Part shown: piece by piece, positions 8,720-15,726 of the stretch
How positions within the stretch are numbered: the stretch's first letter is position 1
Layout of the letters: every line of letters starts with the position of its first letter
Assembly (NCBI RefSeq): GCF_010894475.1
Contig: NZ_JAAIYB010000017.1
Coordinates: 1 to 40,145, forward strand
DNA from: Myxococcus vastator
Lineage (GTDB): Bacteria; Myxococcota; Myxococcia; Myxococcales; Myxococcaceae
Length of the DNA stretch: 40,145 nt
Direction of reading: 5' to 3'
The notes under the pieces: model-generated
Database searches by the model: none
Seen by the model: only the letters and a program-made list of their open reading frames with translations
Told to the model about the DNA's origin: nothing
Translations under genes and position numbers: made by a program

Positions 8720-9568
8720 ATGAGCGCGTCCATCGATTACAGTTACGCCGAAAAACTACGACTCGAACTGGCAGAACCCCTCTTCAACCCCCTCTTGAAG
8801 AAGTGGGTGGGCAAGGGCGAGCTCGACTACGAGGTCTACCTCAAGACGCCCACGCTGCTGTCGCTGCAGGCGGCGGACGGCGAGCGCGTCGCCCACGACG
8901 AGCTGATGTTCCAGGTGGTGCACCAGGCGCAGGAGCTCTGGCTCAAGCTGGCCTCGCGCGAGGCGGTGGAAGTCGTGGCCGAGCTGGACAGGGACGCCCT
9001 GTGGGCGGCCTCGTCGCGGCTGGAGCGCATCTGCCGGGTGCTCCTGGCGGTGAAGCAGGAGCTGGCCATCCTGGAGACGATGACGCCGGACACCTACCAG
9101 GTCATCCGGCGCAGCCTGGGCAACGGCAGCGGCCAGGAGTCCCCCGGCTACAACATGCTGCGGCGGGTGGCGCAGGGGCTGGAAGGCGCCCTGGAGCGGC
9201 TGCTCGCGCGGCGGGGACAGACGCTGACCACGGTGTACACCGCGGGTGGCCCGGATGACCTGAAGCGCCTGTGCGAGCAGCTGGTGGACCTGGACGAGGC
9301 CTTCCAGGGCTGGCTCCATGCCCACTTCCAGCTCGTGCGCCGCACCATTGGCGTGGACCGCTCCGTGAAGGCGCTGGACGGCCTGCCCACGCAGGTGCTC
9401 GCGGGGCGGATGACGCTGCCGCTGTTCCGCCAGCTCTGGGACGTGCGGCTGGAGCTGACGTCCGGGTGGCAGCGCGAAGGCGGCCTCGCCCCGGGCGCCA
9501 CCCGGGCCCCTCCAGGCGGCGGCTGCCCCATGGCGCACGCGGCCAGGATGCAGGTGGAACAGCCATGA
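8720..9568 (+). CDS. Tryptophan-2,3-dioxygenase-superfamily heme enzyme
   Basis: This 282-residue protein resembles tryptophan 2,3-dioxygenase (TDO): LKTPTLLSLQ (41-50), AHDELMFQVVHQ (58-69, with the distal-type H59), a SGQES loop (137-141), and WLHAH with H202 as the likely axial heme ligand before RRTIG. The canonical GTGGS substrate-carboxylate loop after that His is absent, so it is not an ordinary kynurenine-pathway TDO. It fits the wider group of heme-dependent aromatic oxygenases (TDO-like tyrosine or methyl-tyrosine hydroxylases and tryptophan mono-oxygenases). The tail holds CPMAH (C269, H273), which could touch or bind the heme. The start is set by AGGAGG ahead of ATG 8720. The stop overlaps the methyltransferase start (ATGA), coupling the two. 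The substrate is unknown. Confidence 0.78.
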   Translation: MSASIDYSYAEKLRLELAEPLFNPLLKKWVGKGELDYEVYLKTPTLLSLQAADGERVAHDELMFQVVHQAQELWLKLASREAVEVVAELDRDALWAASSRLERICRVLLAVKQELAILETMTPDTYQVIRRSLGNGSGQESPGYNMLRRVAQGLEGALERLLARRGQTLTTVYTAGGPDDLKRLCEQLVDLDEAFQGWLHAHFQLVRRTIGVDRSVKALDGLPTQVLAGRMTLPLFRQLWDVRLELTSGWQREGGLAPGATRAPPGGGCPMAHAARMQVEQP

Positions 9569-10599
9569 AGGGGGCGGCCACGGCCCTGGCCACCACCCCT
9601 CGCGCGCTGCTCCACCTGCTGGTCAACGGCGCCCGCGCCGTGGACGTGTTGCAGACTTCCCTGGACCTGGGGCTGCTGGACGCCCTGGAGCCGGGCCCCG
9701 TCACCCTGGGAGCACTGGCGGCGCGGCACCGGCTGGTGCCCGTGCGGCTCTACAAGCTGCTCGACTGTCTGGAGAGCCTGGGGCTGGTGCTGCGCGAGCA
9801 GCCCACCGACGCCCTGGAGTCCGCGCGCTACCAGGCCGTCCCTGGCTTGCGCGCCGCCGCCCTGGCCGTGCTGGGGCCGCAGTCCCTGGAGAAGGACCGG
9901 GAGCGCTACGCCTGGCACGAGCTGCATGGGCGACTGCCCCAGGTGCTGCGCGGCGAGCGCTCCATGCCCCCCGCCGCCTTCGCCTGGCCGCCGAGCACCG
10001 CCGAGCAGGTGGCGGGCTTCGAGGCCAGCATGGCCGCGGGCCTGCCCCCCATCCTGGAGACGTTCCGCGCCCATCGCGACCGGCTGTGGGAGCGCGGCGG
10101 GCGCGCGCTCGACGTGGGCGGTGGTGACGGCACGCTGGCCGCGCACCTGGCGAGTGAGCACCCGGGCCTCCGCGTGGACGTGTTCAACCTGCCCGCCACC
10201 GGGCCGCTGGTGGCGCGCACCCGTGAGCGCTTCGGCCTTCCTGCCGAACGCCTGGGCTTCCAGGGCGGCGACTTCCTCAAGGAGCCGCTGCCCGGTGGCT
10301 ACGACACGCTCTGCTTCGTGCGGGTGCTGCATGACTGGCCCGCGGACACGGCGCGCGCGCTGCTCGTGGCCGCGCGCGACGCGCTCCCGCCCGGCGGCCG
10401 CGTCCTCATCTGCGAGGAGTTCCGCACCCCGGAGCGGCTGGCGGCCCAGTTCTTCTGGTCCTACTTCCTCATGGGCGTGGACACCTGCGTGAGCCGCCTG
10501 CGCGAGGTGGAGCACTACCTGCGCGTGCTGGACGAGACGGGCTTCAAGGACGCCGAAGTCCTCCCAGGCCCCTTCGAGCTCATCCTGGCCCACCGGTAA
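9565..10599 (+). CDS. SAM-dependent methyltransferase, plant-OMT-like fold
   Basis: This 344-residue class I methyltransferase has the two-part build of the O-methyltransferase family 2. An N-terminal winged-helix dimerisation region (about residues 15-100; LDLGLLDAL, LYKLLDCLESLGLV) is followed by a Rossmann domain with SAM motif I DVGGGDGT (183-190) and VRVLHDWPAD (252-261). H256 sits where the catalytic base of O-methyltransferases lies, although relatives also methylate carbon, for example on tyrosine in saframycin-type pathways. It begins within the stop of the TDO-like gene (ATGA, 4-nt overlap), so the two enzymes very probably act on one small aromatic molecule. No carrier protein, NRPS or PKS is in the window. 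Confidence 0.85.
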   Translation: MKGAATALATTPRALLHLLVNGARAVDVLQTSLDLGLLDALEPGPVTLGALAARHRLVPVRLYKLLDCLESLGLVLREQPTDALESARYQAVPGLRAAALAVLGPQSLEKDRERYAWHELHGRLPQVLRGERSMPPAAFAWPPSTAEQVAGFEASMAAGLPPILETFRAHRDRLWERGGRALDVGGGDGTLAAHLASEHPGLRVDVFNLPATGPLVARTRERFGLPAERLGFQGGDFLKEPLPGGYDTLCFVRVLHDWPADTARALLVAARDALPPGGRVLICEEFRTPERLAAQFFWSYFLMGVDTCVSRLREVEHYLRVLDETGFKDAEVLPGPFELILAHR

Positions 10600-10698
10600 A
10601 AACGATAGGACTCTCCAGGTCGGGTCACCTGTTCGTCCCCCAAGTGTCACCGGCCCCGCCGCGCCGCGCCTGGGCGGCGCTGGTAGAATGGGCTCACC

Positions 10699-10724
10699 CC
10701 GTGCCTGGGGAAACCCTGGCACGG
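10699..10724. terminator. Hairpin with GAAA loop after the methyltransferase gene
   Basis: CCGTGCC (10699-10705) pairs with GGCACGG (10718-10724). Inside, after a T-T mismatch, GGG/CCC is closed by a GAAA tetraloop (10710-10713). It lies about 100 nt past the methyltransferase stop and may end that transcript. Its right arm is also the -24 element of a candidate sigma54 promoter, so it may be regulatory instead. Confidence 0.4.
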
Positions 10725-10732
10725 CCTCTGCA
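10717..10732 (+). promoter_or_regulatory. Candidate sigma54 (-24/-12) promoter
   Basis: TGGCACGGCCTCTGCA matches the sigma54 consensus TGGCAC-N5-TTGCA at all but one base, with the diagnostic GG (10718-10719) and GC (10730-10731) exactly 10 nt apart. It would start transcription near 10743, about 55 nt before the hydrolase ATG at 10798. Myxobacteria use sigma54 and enhancer-binding proteins heavily, which makes the match plausible. Confidence 0.5.
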
Positions 10733-10797
10733 TCATTCCAGTCCGTAGCGCGTGTAGCACGGCAGCGACGCAGTCCGACAAAGAGGAGGGACTCCGC

Positions 10798-11586
10798 ATG
10801 AAGAAGCAGGGTTCACGCAGGTCGGATGAAGGCTCGGAGAAGGCGGTCCGCGGGCTGGTGACGCAGCCGCAAGGCACGGGGAGCTGGACGCCCCCCGCCG
10901 CGGACGGAGAGGTCCGCATCCCCGTGGAAGAAGGCGTGGAGCTCAGGGGCCTGCTCCAGGTGCCGCCAGGCGCCGCCGGCGTGGTGGTGATGGTCCGGGG
11001 CCACGGCAGCAGCCGCCGCGGCGTCACGGACCTGGAAGTCGCCCGGCTGCTGCAGAACGAGGGGCTGGCCACCCTCGCGGTGGACCTGCTGACGGCGGCG
11101 GAAGAGGAGGCCTGCCGCGAGCGGGACCTGCGCTTCAACCTGGGCCTCTTCGGCGGACGCCTGGCGGGCGTGGCGCGCTGGCTGCGCAGGGCGCCTCGCA
11201 CCAGCGCCCTGCGCATCGGCTACTTCGGGGCGTACACGGGCGCGGCCGCGGCCCTGGCCGCCGCGGCGATGCGGCCGGAGGCGGTGGACGCGGTGGTGTG
11301 CCGGGGCGGACGCCTGGCGCAGCCGGGGGCGACGCTGGCCCGGGTGCGCGCGCCCACGATGCTCATCGTCGGCGCGGAGGACACGTCCGCGCAGGAGCCC
11401 CACCGCCGCACCTACGCCGCGATGACGGCGGAGAAGCGCCTGGAGGTCATCCCCGGCGCCACGCACCGCTTCGAGGAGCCCGGCACGCTGACGCAGATGG
11501 TGGACCTGGCGTGCCTCTGGTTCCTCCAGCACCTGGGCGCGCCGCGCTGGGATTCCCTGCCCGCGCCGCGCGCCGCCGGGAGCTGA
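10798..11586 (+). CDS. Alpha/beta-hydrolase (dienelactone-hydrolase-like), nucleophile replaced
   Basis: This 262-residue alpha/beta-hydrolase-fold protein resembles the hydrolases found alone or fused to phosphoribosyltransferases. The nucleophile elbow IGYFGAYTGAAAAL (140-153) should read G-x-S-x-G but has Y146 in place of Ser. The other triad members look present: D195 (VGAEDTSA) and H223 (PGATHRFEEP). The protein is therefore probably not a serine hydrolase; it may bind a ligand, or the Tyr may be a local change. GAGGAGG lies 6 nt before the ATG, and a candidate sigma54 promoter lies about 65 nt upstream. No signal peptide is seen. It is convergent with the LuxR-type gene, with a perfect hairpin between. 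Confidence 0.85.
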   Translation: MKKQGSRRSDEGSEKAVRGLVTQPQGTGSWTPPAADGEVRIPVEEGVELRGLLQVPPGAAGVVVMVRGHGSSRRGVTDLEVARLLQNEGLATLAVDLLTAAEEEACRERDLRFNLGLFGGRLAGVARWLRRAPRTSALRIGYFGAYTGAAAALAAAAMRPEAVDAVVCRGGRLAQPGATLARVRAPTMLIVGAEDTSAQEPHRRTYAAMTAEKRLEVIPGATHRFEEPGTLTQMVDLACLWFLQHLGAPRWDSLPAPRAAGS

Positions 11587-11608
11587 AGCCCCGGCCTTCC
11601 CCTTGAAT

Positions 11609-11641
11609 GGGCCAGGGCAGCCAGCAGCGCTGCCCTGGCCC
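11609..11641. terminator. Perfect 13-bp bidirectional hairpin terminator
   Basis: GGGCCAGGGCAGC (11609-11621) and GCTGCCCTGGCCC (11629-11641) are perfectly complementary around a 7-nt loop. It sits between the convergent hydrolase (+) and LuxR-type (-) genes, so it probably ends both transcripts. There is no T-run on either side. Confidence 0.65.
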
Positions 11642-11766
11642 CCAGGAGATGCCCCGGCGTGGGGGGAGGAGGCGCGCGGGGCGCCTGACGCCCAGGCACC
11701 TCCACGGTGCCACCAACCGTGGCGCGCTCCCAGTGGCCAGCGGTCTGACGCCCAGGCCCTCCGGGC

Positions 11767-12429
11767 TCAGAGACTTGCCGGGCGCTGCACACCCAACTGG
11801 CACCCGAGGACCGCCAGCTGCGTGCGGCTCTCCGCGCCCACCTTCTTGTAGATGCTGGTGATGTGCGCCTTCACCGTGCGCTCGGTGATGCCCAGGCACG
11901 CGGCGATGCGCAGGTTGTCCGCGCCCGCGGCGATGTAGCCCAGCACCTCGCGCTCACGCGGCGTCAGCCGGCCCAGCTCCCCTTGCGGGGGCGACTCCGA
12001 CACGGGCCACGACAGCCCCGCGGGCAGCAGCCGCTCCCCACGCACCACCCGCTCCACCGCCTCCACCACCTCCGCGCAGCCCACGTTCTGCTTCCACAGG
12101 TAGCCGGCCGCGCCCGCCTGGAGGCATTGCTCCACCATCTCCGCCTCGCGGTGGCCCGACAGCACCAGCGGATTCACCGCCGGGAAGAAGTCATGCAGGC
12201 ACCGCAGCGCGGACATCCCGCTGGTGGGCGCTTCCCACTCCGGCAGCTCCAGGCGCAGGTCCACCAGCGCGACATGAGGCAGCGTCTCGCGCACACGCGC
12301 GAAGAACGGCGCGGGCTCCGCGAAGCCCGCCACCACGTCCATGCCAGCGCCCTCCAGCACAGCCACCAGGGCCTCACGGAAGACCTGCTGGTCCTCCAGG
12401 ATGGCTACCCGGATGCGTTCTGATTCCAT
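11767..12429 (-). CDS. NarL/LuxR-family response regulator
   Basis: This 220-residue regulator has a receiver with an acidic site at ED12-13 (AILEDQ), phospho-acceptor D57 (ALVDLRL), the Ser of LSGHRE and Lys in LWKQNV. An insertion after the acceptor (ELPEWEAPTSG) lengthens the loop next to the active site. A C-terminal LuxR-type helix-turn-helix (about residues 153-215) shows LTPREREVLGYIA and ITERTVKAHITSIYKKV. It is the only classical DNA-binding response regulator in the window and a candidate controller of nearby genes. No kinase is directly adjacent. It is divergent from the receiver at 12579 across 149 bp. Confidence 0.93.
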   Translation of the reverse strand: MESERIRVAILEDQQVFREALVAVLEGAGMDVVAGFAEPAPFFARVRETLPHVALVDLRLELPEWEAPTSGMSALRCLHDFFPAVNPLVLSGHREAEMVEQCLQAGAAGYLWKQNVGCAEVVEAVERVVRGERLLPAGLSWPVSESPPQGELGRLTPREREVLGYIAAGADNLRIAACLGITERTVKAHITSIYKKVGAESRTQLAVLGCQLGVQRPASL

Positions 12430-12539
12430 GGCCCTTCACCCTCTCCATTCATTCCCCGCGATTCAACCCCGCTAAGGGGATTCCCTCATGTGGGGGGCGA
12501 CAGGGAATGACGACTGGAGGATACTCACCCCGTCAGGAA

Positions 12540-12554
12540 GCACCCGCAGTGCCA
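12540..12554 (-). promoter_or_regulatory. Weak sigma54-like site for the LuxR-type gene
   Basis: Read on the minus strand, the site is TGGCAC-TGCGG-GTGC, with GG and GC 10 nt apart as in -24/-12 promoters but with the TTGC box degraded to GTGC. It would give a leader of about 100 nt before ATG 12429. It is a weak match, listed because of the correct spacing. Confidence 0.2.
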
Positions 12555-12578
12555 TCCGCACGCTGAAGGGGGAAAGCC

Positions 12579-12986
12579 ATGCCGGAGACGAAAATCCGAG
12601 TCCTCATCGTGGACGATGACCAGGACCAGCTCTCCCTCGCGGAGCGCACCCTCTCCACCTTCGGCTTCGACGTCCGCACCCACCGCTCCTCCCTGGGCGT
12701 GTCCAACCTGGTGCGCACCACCCTGCCGGACCTGGTGCTGCTGGACGTGAACATCCCCGCGCTCAGCGGTGACAAGGTGCTCACGCTCGCGCGCGGACAG
12801 GCGCCCAAGGGCACGAAGTTCATCCTCTACTCCGCGTCGGACGAAGCCCAGCTGCGCGCCCTGGCGCGCGCGTCGGGCGCGGACGGCTACATCTGCAAGA
12901 GCGTGCAGGGCGAGGCGCTGGCCCAGCGGCTGGAAGCGCTCCACCTCAAGCCCGCGGCCCCGGAGTCCGTGCCGGCCGCCCGGTAG
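12579..12986 (+). CDS. Stand-alone receiver (CheY-like), copy 2
   Basis: This 135-residue single receiver has VDDD at residues 11-14, phospho-acceptor D56 (LLDVNIP) and Lys in ICKSVQG. It is a clear paralogue of the receiver at 8231-8635, with most surface and core blocks in common and a similar LKP tail. AAGGGGGAAAG precedes the ATG. It is divergent from the LuxR-type regulator and ends 15 nt before the convergent UbiB-like gene. The cognate kinase is not obvious. Because its paralogue is fused to the FIST-kinase operon, it may be a second target or a phosphate sink for that kinase, which is inference. Confidence 0.93.
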   Translation: MPETKIRVLIVDDDQDQLSLAERTLSTFGFDVRTHRSSLGVSNLVRTTLPDLVLLDVNIPALSGDKVLTLARGQAPKGTKFILYSASDEAQLRALARASGADGYICKSVQGEALAQRLEALHLKPAAPESVPAAR

Positions 12987-13001
12987 CGCGCGGCGCCGGC
13001 C

Positions 13002-14306
13002 TCACGCGGGCAGGTCCGTCACTTCCAGGAAGACGGCGCGGAAGTCACCGCGCGCGCCGATGAGCTTCAGGTTCTGCGCCAGCCCTCCGGTGGAGCGGAA
13101 GAACATGATGGCCTCCGGCGGCGGCCTGATTTTGAGGAAGCGCGGCGCGTTGCGCGAGAAGTGGTGGCGCATGTCGCGGTTGATTTCGCACACGGCGTAG
13201 TCGTAGTCCGGCTGGTGCATGGGCCGCCCGGCGATGCGCAGCACCTCCGCGATGAGGCCCTCGGCCTCCTCGTCCGGCAGCTCCACCGTGAAGCCCACCT
13301 CCCGGCTCAGGCCCAGGATGTCCAACGACTCCATGCGCACCGTCTGCCGGAGCATGCGCTGGTTGACGTCCACGAAGCGCGGGGAGAAGCGCTTGATGGA
13401 GCCGAAGTCCAGCAGGCCCAGCCGCCCATCCGGCATCACCATGAAGTTGCCCGGGTGCGGGTCCGCGTGGATTTCGCCCGCGCCGAAGAAGGGCCCGTAG
13501 GTGGCCAGGATGAGCTGGCGCGCCACGCGGAAGCGCTCCTCGTTCGGGGGGTTCGTCGGCAGCCAGTCCTTGAGGGTGAGCCCCTCCAGCAGCTCCAGCG
13601 TCAGCACCCGCTTCGTGCTGTGGCTGGAGACGACGGCGGGCACGCACAGCTCCGGCAGCTTCGCCACGCTGCGCGCGAAGCCCTGGGCCAGCTCGGCCTC
13701 GCGGTGGTAGTCCAGCTCCAGCAGCAGCTCGTCGCGGAACTCCTTGAAGTAGGCACCGGCGTCGGACACGCGCAGCACCGTGGACGCCGTCTTCGCCACG
13801 ATGCCCAGGTTCGCCATGTCGTGGGCCAGGGACACGTCGATGCCGGGGTATTGCACCTTCACCGCCACCGCCCGGCCGTCCTCCAGCACCGCGCGGTGCA
13901 CCTGCCCCAGCGACGCGGCCGCGAGCGGCGCCTCGCTGAACTCGCGGAAGAGCGACTCCGGCGGCGCGCCCAGCTCCGCCTGGACCACGCGCGACACCTG
14001 CGCGTAGGACATGGAAGGCGCCTGGTTCTGCAGCCGCGCCAGCACCTGTCGCACCTCGGGGGTGAGCAGGTCCGGGTCCATGGAGATGGCCTGCCCCATC
14101 TTCATGGCGGCCCCCTTGAGCTCGCCCAGGGTGGAGACCAGCTTCTCCGCGGCCTCCTTGCTGAGCAGGTCGGGCGTGCTCCCGGACAGGCGCTTCGCGC
14201 CGCTCTTGAGCACATCCGTGCCCACCTGCACGGAGAGGCCCGCCAGCTTGCGCAGACGGTTGAAGCGGCCCTGGGGAGGAAGCGTGTCGTCGGAGTCTGA
14301 GGCCAT
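13002..14306 (-). CDS. ABC1/UbiB/ADCK-family atypical kinase
   Basis: This 434-residue protein shows the hallmarks of the UbiB/ADCK family: the KxGQ motif (K69-M-G-Q72), the alanine-rich loop AAASLGQVH (129-137), VAVKVQYPG with K150, and near the C-terminal half HADPHPGNF followed by LLDFGS. Family members are atypical ATPases or kinases linked to ubiquinone biosynthesis or lipid handling at membranes. There is no transmembrane C-terminal pair like that of E. coli UbiB, so it is nearer to the soluble COQ8/AarF-like proteins. It ends 15 nt from the convergent receiver gene and starts 76 nt after the stop of the pseudokinase gene, possibly in one transcript with it. Its substrate is unknown. 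Confidence 0.92.
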   Translation of the reverse strand: MASDSDDTLPPQGRFNRLRKLAGLSVQVGTDVLKSGAKRLSGSTPDLLSKEAAEKLVSTLGELKGAAMKMGQAISMDPDLLTPEVRQVLARLQNQAPSMSYAQVSRVVQAELGAPPESLFREFSEAPLAAASLGQVHRAVLEDGRAVAVKVQYPGIDVSLAHDMANLGIVAKTASTVLRVSDAGAYFKEFRDELLLELDYHREAELAQGFARSVAKLPELCVPAVVSSHSTKRVLTLELLEGLTLKDWLPTNPPNEERFRVARQLILATYGPFFGAGEIHADPHPGNFMVMPDGRLGLLDFGSIKRFSPRFVDVNQRMLRQTVRMESLDILGLSREVGFTVELPDEEAEGLIAEVLRIAGRPMHQPDYDYAVCEINRDMRHHFSRNAPRFLKIRPPPEAIMFFRSTGGLAQNLKLIGARGDFRAVFLEVTDLPA

Positions 14307-14382
14307 GGGAACCGAAGTGGATTAACGAGGAGGGCCCCGCCAGACGCAAGGCATGACGCCTCGCGAAAACAGCCAGGCCGCC

Positions 14383-15342
14383 CTACCTGGAGGCGGGCGC
14401 GGCCCCCGGCGGGCCCCAGGGCGCGTACCAGCCCGGAAGCCGCTCCAGGCCCAGGGACTCCGGAGGTGCCGCGCCTCCGTCGAGCGCCACCGACGCGTGC
14501 AGGGCATCGCGCAGCTCGGCGGCGTTGGCATAACGGTCCACCGGGCGGCGCGCCATGGCCTTGAGCAGCACGCGCGACAGCGCCGAGGGGAGGTCCGACG
14601 GCAGCGGCGGCACCTCCCAGGCGTGGCCATGAAGCGGCTCCTCCGCCGCGTGCCCGCGCGAGGACAGCCGGCCGGTGACGAGCAGCGCGCCCAGCACCCC
14701 CACGGCGAAGAGGTCCGCGGCCACCGGCAGGTCGGCGGCACCCTCGGAGGGAGGGAGCAACCCGGCGATGCCGAAGTCCAGCAGCTTCACGTGCTGGCGG
14801 CCCTTCGCGTCGGGGACGAGGAAGATGCTGGTGGGATTGAGGCTGCCGTGGGCGACGCCGTGCGCATGCGCGGCGCCCAGCGCGTCACACACCTGGGTGA
14901 GCAGGTCCACCACCAGCGCGGGTGCCAGCGGCCCCTTCGCGAAGGCGGCCAGGCGCTGTCCCTCCAGGTACTCCATGACGAGGTAGGGCCGCCCGTCGCG
15001 CATGCCCAAATCGTAGAGCGAGACGATGTGCGCGTCCTGGATGAGCGTCAGCGTGCGCGCCGCCTGGAGGAAGCGGGCCACTCGCGCCGGGTCCTGCGTC
15101 ACGTGCGCATGGAGCACCTGGATGGCCACGCGCTTCTGGATGAGCGCGTGCTCCGCGAGCAGCACGATGCCCAGGCGCCCCCGTCCCAGCTCACGCAGCA
15201 GCCGGAAGTGGCCCACCTGCTGGCCCACCAGCGACGCCGCCAGGGACAGAGGCGGGGCCTCGCTCGCGGGCACACCGCTCCCTGTGGACCGGAACGGCCG
15301 TGTGAATACGGAAACGGAGGTGGTGACGTCCAACCGGGACAT
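14383..15342 (-). CDS. Ser/Thr protein pseudokinase (PknB/Pkn-like fold)
   Basis: This 319-residue Hanks-type kinase fold (about residues 45-290) has lost its catalytic residues. The glycine loop is intact-looking (ELGRGRLGIV, 51-60), but the VAIK lysine is Gln75 (VAIQ), the helix-C Glu position is Ala95 (RFLQA), and HRDLK is HGSLN (S168 for the catalytic Asp, N170 for Lys). Only DFG (190-192) survives. It is therefore a pseudokinase, probably a scaffold or allosteric partner, in a phylum rich in such kinases. I chose the ATG at 15342 (AAGGA about 10 nt upstream); the frame stays open to 15600, but that part has no kinase-like content. There is no transmembrane or sensor tail. Confidence 0.85.
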   Translation of the reverse strand: MSRLDVTTSVSVFTRPFRSTGSGVPASEAPPLSLAASLVGQQVGHFRLLRELGRGRLGIVLLAEHALIQKRVAIQVLHAHVTQDPARVARFLQAARTLTLIQDAHIVSLYDLGMRDGRPYLVMEYLEGQRLAAFAKGPLAPALVVDLLTQVCDALGAAHAHGVAHGSLNPTSIFLVPDAKGRQHVKLLDFGIAGLLPPSEGAADLPVAADLFAVGVLGALLVTGRLSSRGHAAEEPLHGHAWEVPPLPSDLPSALSRVLLKAMARRPVDRYANAAELRDALHASVALDGGAAPPESLGLERLPGWYAPWGPPGAAPASR

Positions 15343-15684
15343 GAGGCCAACATCCTTCGCGCGCCAGGCGCCCCGCTCCGGCCAGCAGCCAGTGGGCCCA
15401 CGCGCGAGCCAGCGCGAAATGGTTTCGGAAGATGCGACGGTGCCCGTGCGGAACGCGCGTCCTGCCGCGCCGATGTCCCCCTCCTCGAGCGCAAACCCTA
15501 ATGCCGTCACGGCGTGTTTCGCGACGCACTTCGGGACGTGCGTCGAACGCGCAACGACCGCTCTGTTGGGCGGAGCACGCACGCCGCGCGAGGCCCCCAT
15601 GGCGCACGTCGCGCCACCGTCTGGAGCCCCGGCAAGTGTGCTGCGCTCAACGCGCCTCCGCGCCCGTGAGACGAGCGAGGCGAG
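15343..15684. other. Intergenic stretch upstream of the pseudokinase
   Basis: About 340 bp lie between the pseudokinase start and the terminator of the lipoprotein gene. The minus-strand pseudokinase frame stays open to 15600 without a recognisable domain. A plus-strand frame also stays open, through GC bias. AAGGA near 15352-15356 (minus) is the only ribosome-binding-like site. I see no convincing promoter or RNA gene. Confidence 0.4.
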
Positions 15685-15712
15685 CCTCCCCGCCCGGCCG
15701 CGGACGGGGAGG
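15685..15712 (-). terminator. Terminator hairpin of the CHIPPGN lipoprotein gene
   Basis: A perfect 8-bp stem, CCTCCCCG (15685-15692) and CGGGGAGG (15705-15712), with a 12-nt loop lies 14 nt beyond the lipoprotein stop codon on the minus strand. It lacks a T-run. Confidence 0.5.
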
Positions 15713-15726
15713 TGCTTCCATCCACC

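Noticed and set aside
8720-9568. Ordinary kynurenine-pathway tryptophan 2,3-dioxygenase
   Set aside because: The GTGGS loop that binds the substrate carboxylate is missing, and no kynureninase or kynurenine formamidase is adjacent.
15343-15600. N-terminal extension of the pseudokinase to 15600
   Set aside because: The extra 86 residues have no domain character, while the ATG at 15342 has an AAGGA site upstream.
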